From NCBI GenBank assembly GCA_026712605.1, contig JAPORL010000015.1:1-7683 (forward strand): a stretch of 7,683 bases of DNA, read 5' to 3'. This document shows, piece by piece, positions 1 through 4,945 of this stretch. The notes under the pieces are model-generated. The model was not told the origin of the DNA, did no database searches, and was given only the letters and a program-made list of their open reading frames with translations. The position numbers were made by a program, and so were the translations under genes. The stretch comes from Pseudobdellovibrionaceae bacterium. GTDB lineage: Bacteria > Bdellovibrionota > Bdellovibrionia > Bdellovibrionales > UBA1609. Every line of letters starts with the position of its first letter. Positions within the stretch are counted from its first letter, which is position 1.

Positions 1-71
1 GCAAAACGCATGTCCCGAGTTTTTAGCTTTGTATCTTACAAGCTTTTCATACAAAACTTAAAAAACAAGTC

Positions 72-77
72 TATAAT
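72..77 (+). promoter_or_regulatory. Candidate -10 box (TATAAT) upstream of the first gene
   Basis: A perfect TATAAT hexamer lies 56 bp before the ATG at 134. The best -35 match is TTCATA at 46-51, with a 20 bp spacer that is too long, so the promoter is weak on paper. A competing -10-like GATAAC at 122-127 sits 7 bp from the ATG and would give a leaderless transcript. The sequence alone does not settle which is used. Confidence 0.3.
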
Positions 78-80
78 TCC

Positions 81-97
81 CTTTTTTTATAAAAAAG
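81..97 (+). promoter_or_regulatory. 17-bp A/T element, copy 1
   Basis: A run of seven T, then AT, then six A, flanked by C and G, forms a near-perfect palindrome. The identical 17 bases recur at 4890-4906. This copy ends 37 bp before the ATG at 134 and the other ends 40 bp before the ATG at 4946. If transcription starts near the start codon, the element would occupy the position of an UP element, the A/T tract bound by the RNA polymerase alpha subunit. That role is inferred. In AT-rich DNA such tracts can also arise by chance. Confidence 0.35.
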
Positions 98-133
98 TTT
101 AAATTTTTCCCATAAATTTCCGATAACTTCAGT

Positions 134-1210
134 ATGAAAAAAATAATTTTAATTGCTGTTTTAAGTGTCTCCAATTTAGCGATTTTAGGATTGATTTTTC
201 ACAATTACTCTTCTAGCCGATCTCAAATCAGTTTTTTCTCCGTTTCAGAGGGACGAGAAGACTTAGAAAGAAAAATTGAGCAAGAATGCCAAAGTGATTT
301 GGAAGCTGTTTTAAAAGCGGATCAAAGAAGCTTTATCTGCTCAGTGAGTTTACAAAAAAAACATAAAGGAGTTCCTTATACTTTTAAAACTCGTTTTAAA
401 GTCTCTAAAAGAGATGGTAAAATCAAAATTCAAGAAATTTCTGGACAATTAAGGGATACAAAAGAACATATCACAGAAGCTGAATTCTGTGGTAATTGCA
501 CTTCAGATAAAGAGCTAGAAGATTCCGCCACACAAAGCATCACTGAACTCATGAAAGAAGTTTTAATCATTGCGGCAGAAGTTCATGATACAGCTCAAGA
601 TTCTGTAGAAAAAGCTTATGAAAACTATGAAGAAAAAGATAATGAAAGAAAGCTCGCCCTTATTAAAGAAAGTAATTGTGAAGGAGTTTGGAATTTAGAA
701 CTAGAAGAATTTGAAGAATTCACAGAAACTGAAGATAAATTAAATTGCCGGCTCAAACAAATTTCTAATTTAAACAGCCCTTTAGAAGTAGAAAGCTTTT
801 ATCATGATAACATGAAAAAAGAGCTTTGGCATATGGCTCTTTCTAATAATGAATATCTTTTAGAAAATAACTTGTTAAATCAATTTAAAGATCCTTACCG
901 GAACTCTTTATCTATACGCTCTTCGATTGCTTTATTGGAAAATTACCAAAGATGGAAAGAAGATTTTGACATTCTAGAATCTTTAGACAAAAAAACTAAC
1001 TTCTTAAGATCTATTTCTGAAGATATCAGATTAACTAAAGCTTTTATGACAGAAGAACAAGCCCAACAAGACATCTATTACCTTAATAAAGCTTTTGATG
1101 GCTTACTATATCAATCTAATCAAAATCCGCAAAATTTGACTCCAACCTCTATCCAGCTCCCTATAGATTATGGGGCCGTCAGTGAAGAGGTTAAAAAACT
1201 TTATGAGTAA
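134..1210 (+). CDS. Membrane-anchored or secreted protein of unknown function, Cys-containing and charged
   Basis: I do not recognise this 358-residue protein. Residues 1-22 start with MKK and form one long hydrophobic segment, consistent with a signal anchor or signal peptide. There is no lipobox cysteine near its end, so it is not an obvious lipoprotein. The rest is hydrophilic, rich in Glu, Lys and Asp, and probably faces the periplasm. Cysteines are at 52, 69, 119, 122, 182 and 205; 119-122 form a CGNC (CxxC) pair that could be a disulfide or metal site, though no thioredoxin fold is evident. Residues 40-115 alternate polar and hydrophobic positions and look beta-rich, while about 135-330 look mainly helical. 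The last 25 residues, rich in Pro and Gln, look unstructured. No Shine-Dalgarno precedes the ATG. The gene is monocistronic and convergent with the barrel gene, with a GC-rich hairpin arm 4 bp after its stop. Confidence 0.8.
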   Translation: MKKIILIAVLSVSNLAILGLIFHNYSSSRSQISFFSVSEGREDLERKIEQECQSDLEAVLKADQRSFICSVSLQKKHKGVPYTFKTRFKVSKRDGKIKIQEISGQLRDTKEHITEAEFCGNCTSDKELEDSATQSITELMKEVLIIAAEVHDTAQDSVEKAYENYEEKDNERKLALIKESNCEGVWNLELEEFEEFTETEDKLNCRLKQISNLNSPLEVESFYHDNMKKELWHMALSNNEYLLENNLLNQFKDPYRNSLSIRSSIALLENYQRWKEDFDILESLDKKTNFLRSISEDIRLTKAFMTEEQAQQDIYYLNKAFDGLLYQSNQNPQNLTPTSIQLPIDYGAVSEEVKKLYE

Positions 1211-1293
1211 AAGAAGACCGCCGCCCCCAAGATGTAAAACATGTTGTAAGCTCTGAGATGATGCCCTAAGAATTCAGAAGCTGGCGGCGGTCT
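1208..1293 (-). terminator. GC-rich long-loop inverted repeat, likely terminator of the barrel gene
   Basis: AGACCGCCGCC (1215-1225) is exactly complementary to GGCGGCGGTCT (1283-1293), an 11-bp stem in otherwise AT-rich DNA with a 57-nt interior. Inside, AGCTCTGA and TCAGAAGCT can pair with one bulge and stack beneath the GC stem, and ATGT-AAA-ACAT can form a small side hairpin. Read on the minus strand, the stem is followed by TCTTTTA, a short U-rich tail that fits an intrinsic terminator for the barrel gene. On the plus strand there is no T tract after the repeat. One arm codes for the barrel's final residues (Gln-Thr-Ala-Ala). The large interior is unusual for a terminator, so the role is tentative. 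Confidence 0.45.
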
Positions 1294-2443
1294 GTGCCAT
1301 TAAAGACAGATAAAGTTTTTTAGAGCTATATAAAGCTCCTGCAGTTAAAGAAAAAAATAAATTTTCGTCCCATTGATACCTTGTATTTAAATCCCACTCA
1401 TAACTAAGCTTTTTATCCTGCAAACTTCCTGCTAATAAAAAAAGTGGTTCCACTTGCCAGTTTCCATCTAAAAAGGAAAATATAAGCCTAGGTGAGAAAT
1501 AAAGTCCTTCTTTAACCTGAGCTGTTGCAATTTTATAAGGATATTTATCTAAGCTTTGTTTCTCATCTATAAAGCGATTCCAAAATATAAGAGCCAGATC
1601 ATAATTGGGATGAAAAACGATATCTCCACTTAGTCCTCCTGTTTTTAGCTCTAAAATTATAGGAATGGGAGTAGCTAAGCTCATTTTCCCCTCTAAGGCT
1701 AAAGAAAAGTGCAAACCGGTTTTAAAAAGATAAGAAGCGCTTGTTTTTAAATCCCAATTAGAATCTTTATAGTGCCCAAAAAATTCTAGAAAATCGTCTT
1801 TTTTAAAATGATGTTGATACAAAGCAGAAATTTTCCAGTTTTTTTGGGAAAGACCAGTTTGAAGAGCTAAAAAAACCTCTCCCTTTAAGGAAGGTCTTAC
1901 ATCATGAAGAAGGCTCGGTTGCAAATAAAAAGAATTATACTCTAAATGAACTGACAATTGATTGTATAAACTCATCCAATGCTCAAAGGGATTATTTGAA
2001 GCCGAATAAGTTGTCCCTAATCCAAAGTGATAAGGAGCCCTTCCTAAGCGAATTTTAAAAAATTCTTCTTCGTAGTCTGCATAAAACTGACTAGGAATAA
2101 TAAAAGCTAAAGGGAAGTCTGATTGTCGTTTTTTTCCCTCTTCCTGATATAAAAAAACATAGCCTGTTTGTCTGTAAGCTTTTTCTAAAAAATCAAAATT
2201 TTCAAGCCAATTTTTCTGTTTAAAAAGTGGGAAAAGATCTATGCGGGACTTAAAACTCAAATTATCAGTAACAAAAATATTAGAGTTTAAAACAAAATGA
2301 ATCTCTCCATAGTAACTGTTTTCATGTTGATAATAAGAATCAAGTCTTGTCCAACCAGACCAATCAATATTAACTGCCGATAAAATAGGACTGTAAAACA
2401 AATTAAAAATTAAAAATAATAAAAATTTTTTAAAGGGCTTCAT
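1274..2443 (-). CDS. Outer-membrane beta-barrel protein (porin-like)
   Basis: This 389-residue protein has a clear Sec signal peptide: basic MKPFKK, a hydrophobic core, and probable cleavage after Ala23 (LSA). The mature part begins with an Asp-Trp-Ser-Gly-Trp stretch and continues as alternating polar and hydrophobic segments rich in Tyr, Phe and Trp, the pattern of transmembrane beta strands. There are no cysteines, as usual for outer-membrane barrels. It ends in Phe after alternating hydrophobic residues, matching the C-terminal signal read by the BAM assembly machinery. Residues 132-143 (RLGRAPYHFGLG) resemble the barrel-strand motif seen in several porin families. Substrate and exact family cannot be told. 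It is transcribed alone, toward the convergent gene at 134-1210, from a TTGACA promoter whose predicted start site is only a few bases before the ATG. No Shine-Dalgarno is present. Confidence 0.75.
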   Translation of the reverse strand: MKPFKKFLLFLIFNLFYSPILSAVNIDWSGWTRLDSYYQHENSYYGEIHFVLNSNIFVTDNLSFKSRIDLFPLFKQKNWLENFDFLEKAYRQTGYVFLYQEEGKKRQSDFPLAFIIPSQFYADYEEEFFKIRLGRAPYHFGLGTTYSASNNPFEHWMSLYNQLSVHLEYNSFYLQPSLLHDVRPSLKGEVFLALQTGLSQKNWKISALYQHHFKKDDFLEFFGHYKDSNWDLKTSASYLFKTGLHFSLALEGKMSLATPIPIILELKTGGLSGDIVFHPNYDLALIFWNRFIDEKQSLDKYPYKIATAQVKEGLYFSPRLIFSFLDGNWQVEPLFLLAGSLQDKKLSYEWDLNTRYQWDENLFFSLTAGALYSSKKLYLSLMAQTAASF

Positions 2444-2453
2444 CTTTTTTAAT

Positions 2454-2481
2454 AGTATCAGAATCTATTTTTTTTTGTCAA
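2454..2481 (-). promoter_or_regulatory. Sigma-70-type promoter of the barrel gene
   Basis: On the minus strand, TTGACA (2476-2481) is followed after 16 bp by GATACT (2454-2459). The -35 is a perfect match and the -10 matches four of six bases. The expected transcription start, about 7 bp past the -10, is near 2447, only some 4 nt before the ATG at 2443. The mRNA would be nearly leaderless, which fits the lack of a Shine-Dalgarno. The same hexamer pair occurs before the DUF507-type genes. Confidence 0.55.
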
Positions 2482-2532
2482 GATAAGCTATGTTGCCATA
2501 CATCAATAGCTATTTAAAATGTTTTTTTTCAT

Positions 2533-2625
2533 ACTTAAATTCTGTTACTTATATAAGCAAAATATTAAGATCAAAGACTCTGTGAAAAGATTACAAAGAC
2601 TTAAATTCTGCTATTGACTTAAATT
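2533..2625 (+). repeat. Repeated ACTTAAATT motif upstream of the tandem gene family
   Basis: The 198-bp gap between the barrel gene and the paralog cluster holds ACTTAAATTCTG twice (2533-2544 and 2599-2610) and a third, shorter ACTTAAATT at 2617-2625. Offsets are 66 and 18 bp. A perfect 10-bp palindrome, CTTATATAAG, lies at 2548-2557 and contains a possible -10 (TATAAG at 2552-2557) 18 bp after TTCATA (2528-2533). These could be operator sites and a promoter for the downstream operon, but base composition favours chance matches and no known regulator site is recognised. Confidence 0.3.
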
Positions 2626-2650
2626 ATAGATAGAAATTAATATGCTCAAA

Positions 2651-3154
2651 ATGAAATTACTTGTATTTTTATCTCTTTTTCTTATTCCTCCTATTTATGC
2701 TAATGAAGATCTTATCGGAGAGTGGATATCAACTGAAGTTAATTTCCCGCCGCTTTCTTGGTATGATAGAATTAGTCTAAAACATGAACTAAAAGAGACT
2801 CAAATTAATTTTAAAGAGGATCAAATATTAATACAAAAGTCTCTCATGGAAAATCTTTTGGAAACTTGTTTGGTGGAAATAGTATCTCCTTACCTTATAT
2901 ATAACCATGGCAAAAGAAAATTTATGCGAATCCATTATAAACCTAAAGAAAAGCTTTCCATTACAGCCCACTGTTCAACAGCTTTAGGTACAGATACATA
3001 TGCTAATAAAGAACTGGAAACAGAATTAAAAGAAGAAACTTATATAGGTTATAATGATGTGGAAATTGAATTAGGTGCTAACAGCTTAAGGGTTTTTTAT
3101 ATACGTGGAAAACCTTACTATTTCGTCAGTTTTACAAAAGAAGAAGTATTATAA
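2651..3154 (+). CDS. Small secreted protein, tandem paralog 1 (IGEW family)
   Basis: No named family is recognised. The sequence shows a signal peptide starting MKLLVFLSLFLI, likely cut after Ala17 (IYA), then the mature start NEDLIGEW. The Gly-x-Trp near the mature N-terminus and the beta-rich body of about 150 residues are reminiscent of lipocalin-like small barrels, but this is only a resemblance. Cys73 and Cys108 are conserved in all three paralogs and could form a periplasmic or extracellular disulfide. A central segment (FKEDQILIQKSL) is shared with paralog 2. An upstream in-frame ATG at 2642 would add three residues. I prefer 2651 because it aligns exactly with the starts of both paralogs, including the preceding TCAAA. 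The gene leads a probable operon of three with 5-bp gaps. No Shine-Dalgarno is visible. Confidence 0.8.
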   Translation: MKLLVFLSLFLIPPIYANEDLIGEWISTEVNFPPLSWYDRISLKHELKETQINFKEDQILIQKSLMENLLETCLVEIVSPYLIYNHGKRKFMRIHYKPKEKLSITAHCSTALGTDTYANKELETELKEETYIGYNDVEIELGANSLRVFYIRGKPYYFVSFTKEEVL

Positions 3155-3159
3155 TCAAA

Positions 3160-3651
3160 ATGAAATTACTTGTATTTTTATCTCTTTTTCTTATTTCTCC
3201 CATTTATGCTACTGAGGATATTATCGGAGAGTGGGTATCAACTGAAGTTAAGTTCCCGTACTCTTGGTTTGATAAAATTAGACTGAGATATGAAACAAAA
3301 GAGATTCAATATAATTTTAAAGAGGATCAAATATTAATACAAAAGTCTCTCATAGAAAATCTTTTGGAAATTTGTTTATTGGAAATAGTATCTCCTTATT
3401 ATATATATAACTTTGGAAAAAGAAGTTTTCTGCTCATCAATGTTGAAAATGAAGAAAAGGTTTCCTTCACAACTAACTGTTCAACAGTTTTAAGTACAGA
3501 TACATATCGTAATAAAGAACTGGAAGCAAAGTTAAAAAAGGAACTTCATCGATATTTTAATTTTGGTATGGACTTTTACTTAGATGCTAACAGCTTAACT
3601 GTTCAATCTGGTGACTCTTTCGCCAGTTTTACAAGAAAAGAAGTATTATAA
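3160..3651 (+). CDS. Small secreted protein, tandem paralog 2 (IGEW family)
   Basis: This 163-residue protein is the closest relative of its upstream neighbour: same signal peptide, mature start TEDIIGEW, the same central FKEDQILIQKSL segment, and a shared C-terminal pattern (SFT, basic or acidic residue, KEVL in place of KEEVL). Cysteines at 72 and 107 align with those of the other copies. The signal peptide is probably cleaved after Ala17. The ATG lies 5 bp after the previous stop, in TAATCAAAATG, with no Shine-Dalgarno; translation may depend on coupling or re-initiation from the upstream gene. TATAAT overlaps the previous stop codon (3150-3155) but lacks a partner -35 and is too close to the ATG to be convincing. 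The function is unknown, and exported small beta-rich protein is the most that can be said. Confidence 0.8.
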   Translation: MKLLVFLSLFLISPIYATEDIIGEWVSTEVKFPYSWFDKIRLRYETKEIQYNFKEDQILIQKSLIENLLEICLLEIVSPYYIYNFGKRSFLLINVENEEKVSFTTNCSTVLSTDTYRNKELEAKLKKELHRYFNFGMDFYLDANSLTVQSGDSFASFTRKEVL

Positions 3652-3656
3652 TCAAA

Positions 3657-4199
3657 ATGAAATTACTTGTATTTTTATCTCTTTTTCTTATTCATCCTAC
3701 TTATGCTAATGAAGATCTTATCGGAGAGTGGGAATTAACTGAAAACACTTCACCTGAACCCCCATGGTACGATAAGCTTATATTAGTGCCAGAGATTAAA
3801 GAGATTAAAATGAAATTAGAGGATCAAACATTAATAGAAAATATTAATTTAGAAACTCTTTTTGGCTCTTGTTCTTTAGAAATAGTATCTCCTTATGCTA
3901 TAGTAAATAACAATACTCTTAGAGCCTATTTTGAGTCTGAAGAAAGTTTTTCTGTAGAAGTGAATTGTTTGGAAAATTCTAAAGGGTTTTTATTTTTAAG
4001 CTATAAAGAAAATTTTACCAGTTTATTAGAAAACCACTTAGCAGAAACTTTAATAAATGATAGAAAAGACAATCAATACAAAGATAGATTTTTTACAATA
4101 AATGGTGATGAATTACTTTTACACTATAGTAATATTCCCAATGAAATTAATAATATTCCTCCTTTTTTATTCAAATTTAAAAGCGTTGAAAGTTTTTAA
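3657..4199 (+). CDS. Small secreted protein, tandem paralog 3 (IGEW family, diverged)
   Basis: This is a 180-residue protein and the most diverged copy. The signal peptide is nearly the same (MKLLVFLSLFLI, cleavage likely after Ala17, TYA), and the mature start NEDLIGEW matches paralog 1. The segment LEIVSPY and the two cysteines (72 and 104) are kept, but the region after Cys104 is unrelated in detail and longer, with extra Asn-rich sequence near the C-terminus. The contrast between an unchanged signal-peptide region and a changed body suggests either pressure on the export signal or gene conversion limited to the 5' end. The start is 5 bp after the previous stop. The gene ends 16 bp before the convergent DUF507-type gene, and no convincing terminator hairpin separates them. 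Confidence 0.78.
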   Translation: MKLLVFLSLFLIHPTYANEDLIGEWELTENTSPEPPWYDKLILVPEIKEIKMKLEDQTLIENINLETLFGSCSLEIVSPYAIVNNNTLRAYFESEESFSVEVNCLENSKGFLFLSYKENFTSLLENHLAETLINDRKDNQYKDRFFTINGDELLLHYSNIPNEINNIPPFLFKFKSVESF

Positions 4200-4215
4200 T
4201 TTAAATCACTTTTTG

Positions 4216-4503
4216 CTATTTTTTTACAAACAAACGAGATTTTTTTCTAAAACTTTCTTCTAAAAAACGATTGTAAAGGATATCCCATTCAGAAGATCCT
4301 GGACGAATGCCTCTTTTTATAGATTGAATTTTTTTCAAAACCTTTTGCTCCATTTCCTCCCATTCCTGAACAAAAAAAGAAATAGATCCTTTAATGTGTT
4401 CAAATAAAATCTCTTTAGAAGGGGACTTAACTAAGCTTTTATTCAATAAAAGATCTGTTAATTTATGAGAGATATAACTTTGTCTATCTGCTGAAAATTT
4501 CAT
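4216..4503 (-). CDS. DUF507-type protein, second gene of the pair
   Basis: This 95-residue cytoplasmic protein has no signal or membrane segment. The stretch around residues 64-85, with a basic RGI, then GSSEWDILYNRFLEE, matches my recollection of the DUF507 family (acidic or basic helix, Gly-Ser-x-Glu-Trp-x-x-Leu, tyrosines, then Glu-rich). The function of DUF507 is not known. Members are short, mostly helical, and often encoded as two adjacent genes, as here: this gene follows its partner by 43 bp on the same strand. The gap is almost pure A/T and the start ATG has only a weak AAAGAA before it, so translation is probably low or coupled. The C-terminus is very basic (Lys/Arg-rich). Assignment rests on motif memory, not a profile search. 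Confidence 0.65.
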   Translation of the reverse strand: MKFSADRQSYISHKLTDLLLNKSLVKSPSKEILFEHIKGSISFFVQEWEEMEQKVLKKIQSIKRGIRPGSSEWDILYNRFLEESFRKKSRLFVKK

Positions 4504-4546
4504 AAAATTCTTTTTTTAAAAAGTTTTTAATTTTTATTCAAACTTC

Positions 4547-4822
4547 TTATAAAATAATGCCTTTTTTTTTAGCTAATTGCTGTTTTAACATAGGAAAAAT
4601 TTGTTGCCGATCAAAACTTTGTCCCTGCTTTTCTAGGTCTTCCATCATTTTATAAACCTCTTTTATGAGATTTTTCTCCTGAGTAAAATTCTCATGAATT
4701 TCTTTTTCCACTTCTTTGCGAATATTTTCTTCTTCTTCATTTAATTTAAAGCGAGAATCTTCACAAAGCCTATTAATAACTAGTTCAGAAATTCTCAAAG
4801 CCACTAACTCATTCCAATTCAC
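4547..4822 (-). CDS. DUF507-type protein, first gene of the pair
   Basis: This 91-residue protein is highly charged and mostly helical. The C-terminal segment (about residues 72-91: DRQQIFPMLKQQLAKKKGII, then L) fits the DUF507 pattern of Asp-Arg-x-x-x-Phe-x-Met-Leu-Lys followed by Gln-Leu-Ala and a short hydrophobic end. Function is unknown. The open frame starts with GTG at 4822, but the promoter -10 box ends at 4829, so transcription would begin at or about that GTG. Either the mRNA is leaderless or the true start is the in-frame GTG at 4804, giving MALRISEL and a leader of about 18 nt. Family members tend to begin close to such a hydrophobic helix, so 4804 is a serious alternative. The gene leads the two-gene unit. 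Confidence 0.65.
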   Translation of the reverse strand: MNWNELVALRISELVINRLCEDSRFKLNEEEENIRKEVEKEIHENFTQEKNLIKEVYKMMEDLEKQGQSFDRQQIFPMLKQQLAKKKGIIL

Positions 4823-4828
4823 AAATCA

Positions 4829-4858
4829 AGTATCTTATATTTTAACTTTCCTTGTCAA
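4829..4858 (-). promoter_or_regulatory. Sigma-70-type promoter of the DUF507-type pair
   Basis: On the minus strand, TTGACA (4853-4858) is followed after 18 bp by GATACT (4829-4834). It is the same pair of hexamers as in the barrel-gene promoter. The expected transcription start is about 4822, coinciding with the annotated GTG. A DnaA-box nonamer lies directly upstream, so DnaA could influence this promoter. Confidence 0.55.
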
Positions 4859-4877
4859 TGGATAAAGCTGTGGATAA
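4857..4877 (-). promoter_or_regulatory. DnaA box with an adjacent imperfect copy
   Basis: The minus strand reads TTATCCACA at 4869-4877, a perfect match to the classic DnaA-box consensus. A second, imperfect copy (TTATCCATT, 7 of 9) lies at 4857-4865, 12 bp away in the same orientation and overlapping the -35 box by two bases. An A/T-rich stretch follows to the right. No dnaA, dnaN or recF is in view and there is no larger box cluster, so a DnaA-responsive promoter is more likely than a replication origin. A chance match remains possible. Confidence 0.4.
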
Positions 4878-4889
4878 CAAAGTGTAAAT

Positions 4890-4906
4890 CTTTTTTTATA
4901 AAAAAG
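4890..4906 (+). promoter_or_regulatory. 17-bp A/T element, copy 2
   Basis: This is identical to 81-97 over all 17 bases and ends 40 bp before the ATG at 4946. Downstream, TTGAAG (4910-4915) and TAAATT (4932-4937) with a 16-bp spacer make a weak promoter whose start would be within a few bases of the ATG. The element would then sit where an UP element belongs. Confidence 0.35.
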
Positions 4907-4945
4907 CTTTTGAAGATTTTTTGAAAAGTTTTAAATTATTTTACT

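Larger units (their letters stand above)
2646..4199 (+). repeat. Tandem gene triplication (units of about 0.5 kb)
   Basis: Three consecutive genes arose by tandem duplication. An identical 41-nt block, covering TCAAA, the start codon and most of the signal-peptide codons, occurs at 2646-2686, 3155-3195 and 3652-3692, spaced 509 and 497 bp. Copies 1 and 2 also share an identical 41-nt block in mid-gene (2807-2847 and 3313-3353), where copy 3 has diverged. Copies 1 and 2 are therefore the more recent pair. The gene ends of copies 1 and 2 (GTATTATAATCAAAATG into the next start) are also shared, so each junction looks like a duplication boundary. Confidence 0.9.

Noticed and set aside
1..11. Minus-strand ATG at 11-9 running off the left edge as the start of a divergent gene.
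   Set aside because: Only three codons are visible and no good ribosome site precedes it.
1..102. Frame open from the window edge to a TAA at 100-102 (about 33 codons), as the tail of an upstream plus-strand gene.
   Set aside because: Another frame is also open from the edge to 59-61, no recognisable protein tail appears, and the stretch contains promoter-like TATAAT and an A/T palindrome. More likely intergenic.
1323..1338. GAGCT/AGCTC hairpin near the 3' end of the barrel gene.
   Set aside because: Short stem inside coding sequence and no T tract; expected by chance.
3150..3155. TATAAT overlapping the stop of paralog 1 (and likewise of paralog 2) as an internal promoter for each copy.
   Set aside because: No -35 at a workable distance and it lies only 4 bp from the ATG. 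It is a by-product of the shared gene-end sequence GTA-TTA-TAA-T.
2646..4199. Tandem repeat as a mobile element or CRISPR-like array.
   Set aside because: Units are full protein-coding genes with intact frames, no transposase, no terminal inverted repeats and no short regular spacers.
4189..4220. AAAGT/ACTTT stem with following T runs between paralog 3 and the DUF507-type gene as a bidirectional terminator.
   Set aside because: Only 5 A/T-rich base pairs with a long loop; too weak to call.
4823..4945. Chromosomal replication origin, suggested by the DnaA box and A/T-rich DNA.
   Set aside because: Only one perfect box and one weak one, no dnaA/dnaN/recF/gidA neighbours; a regulatory site is more economical.
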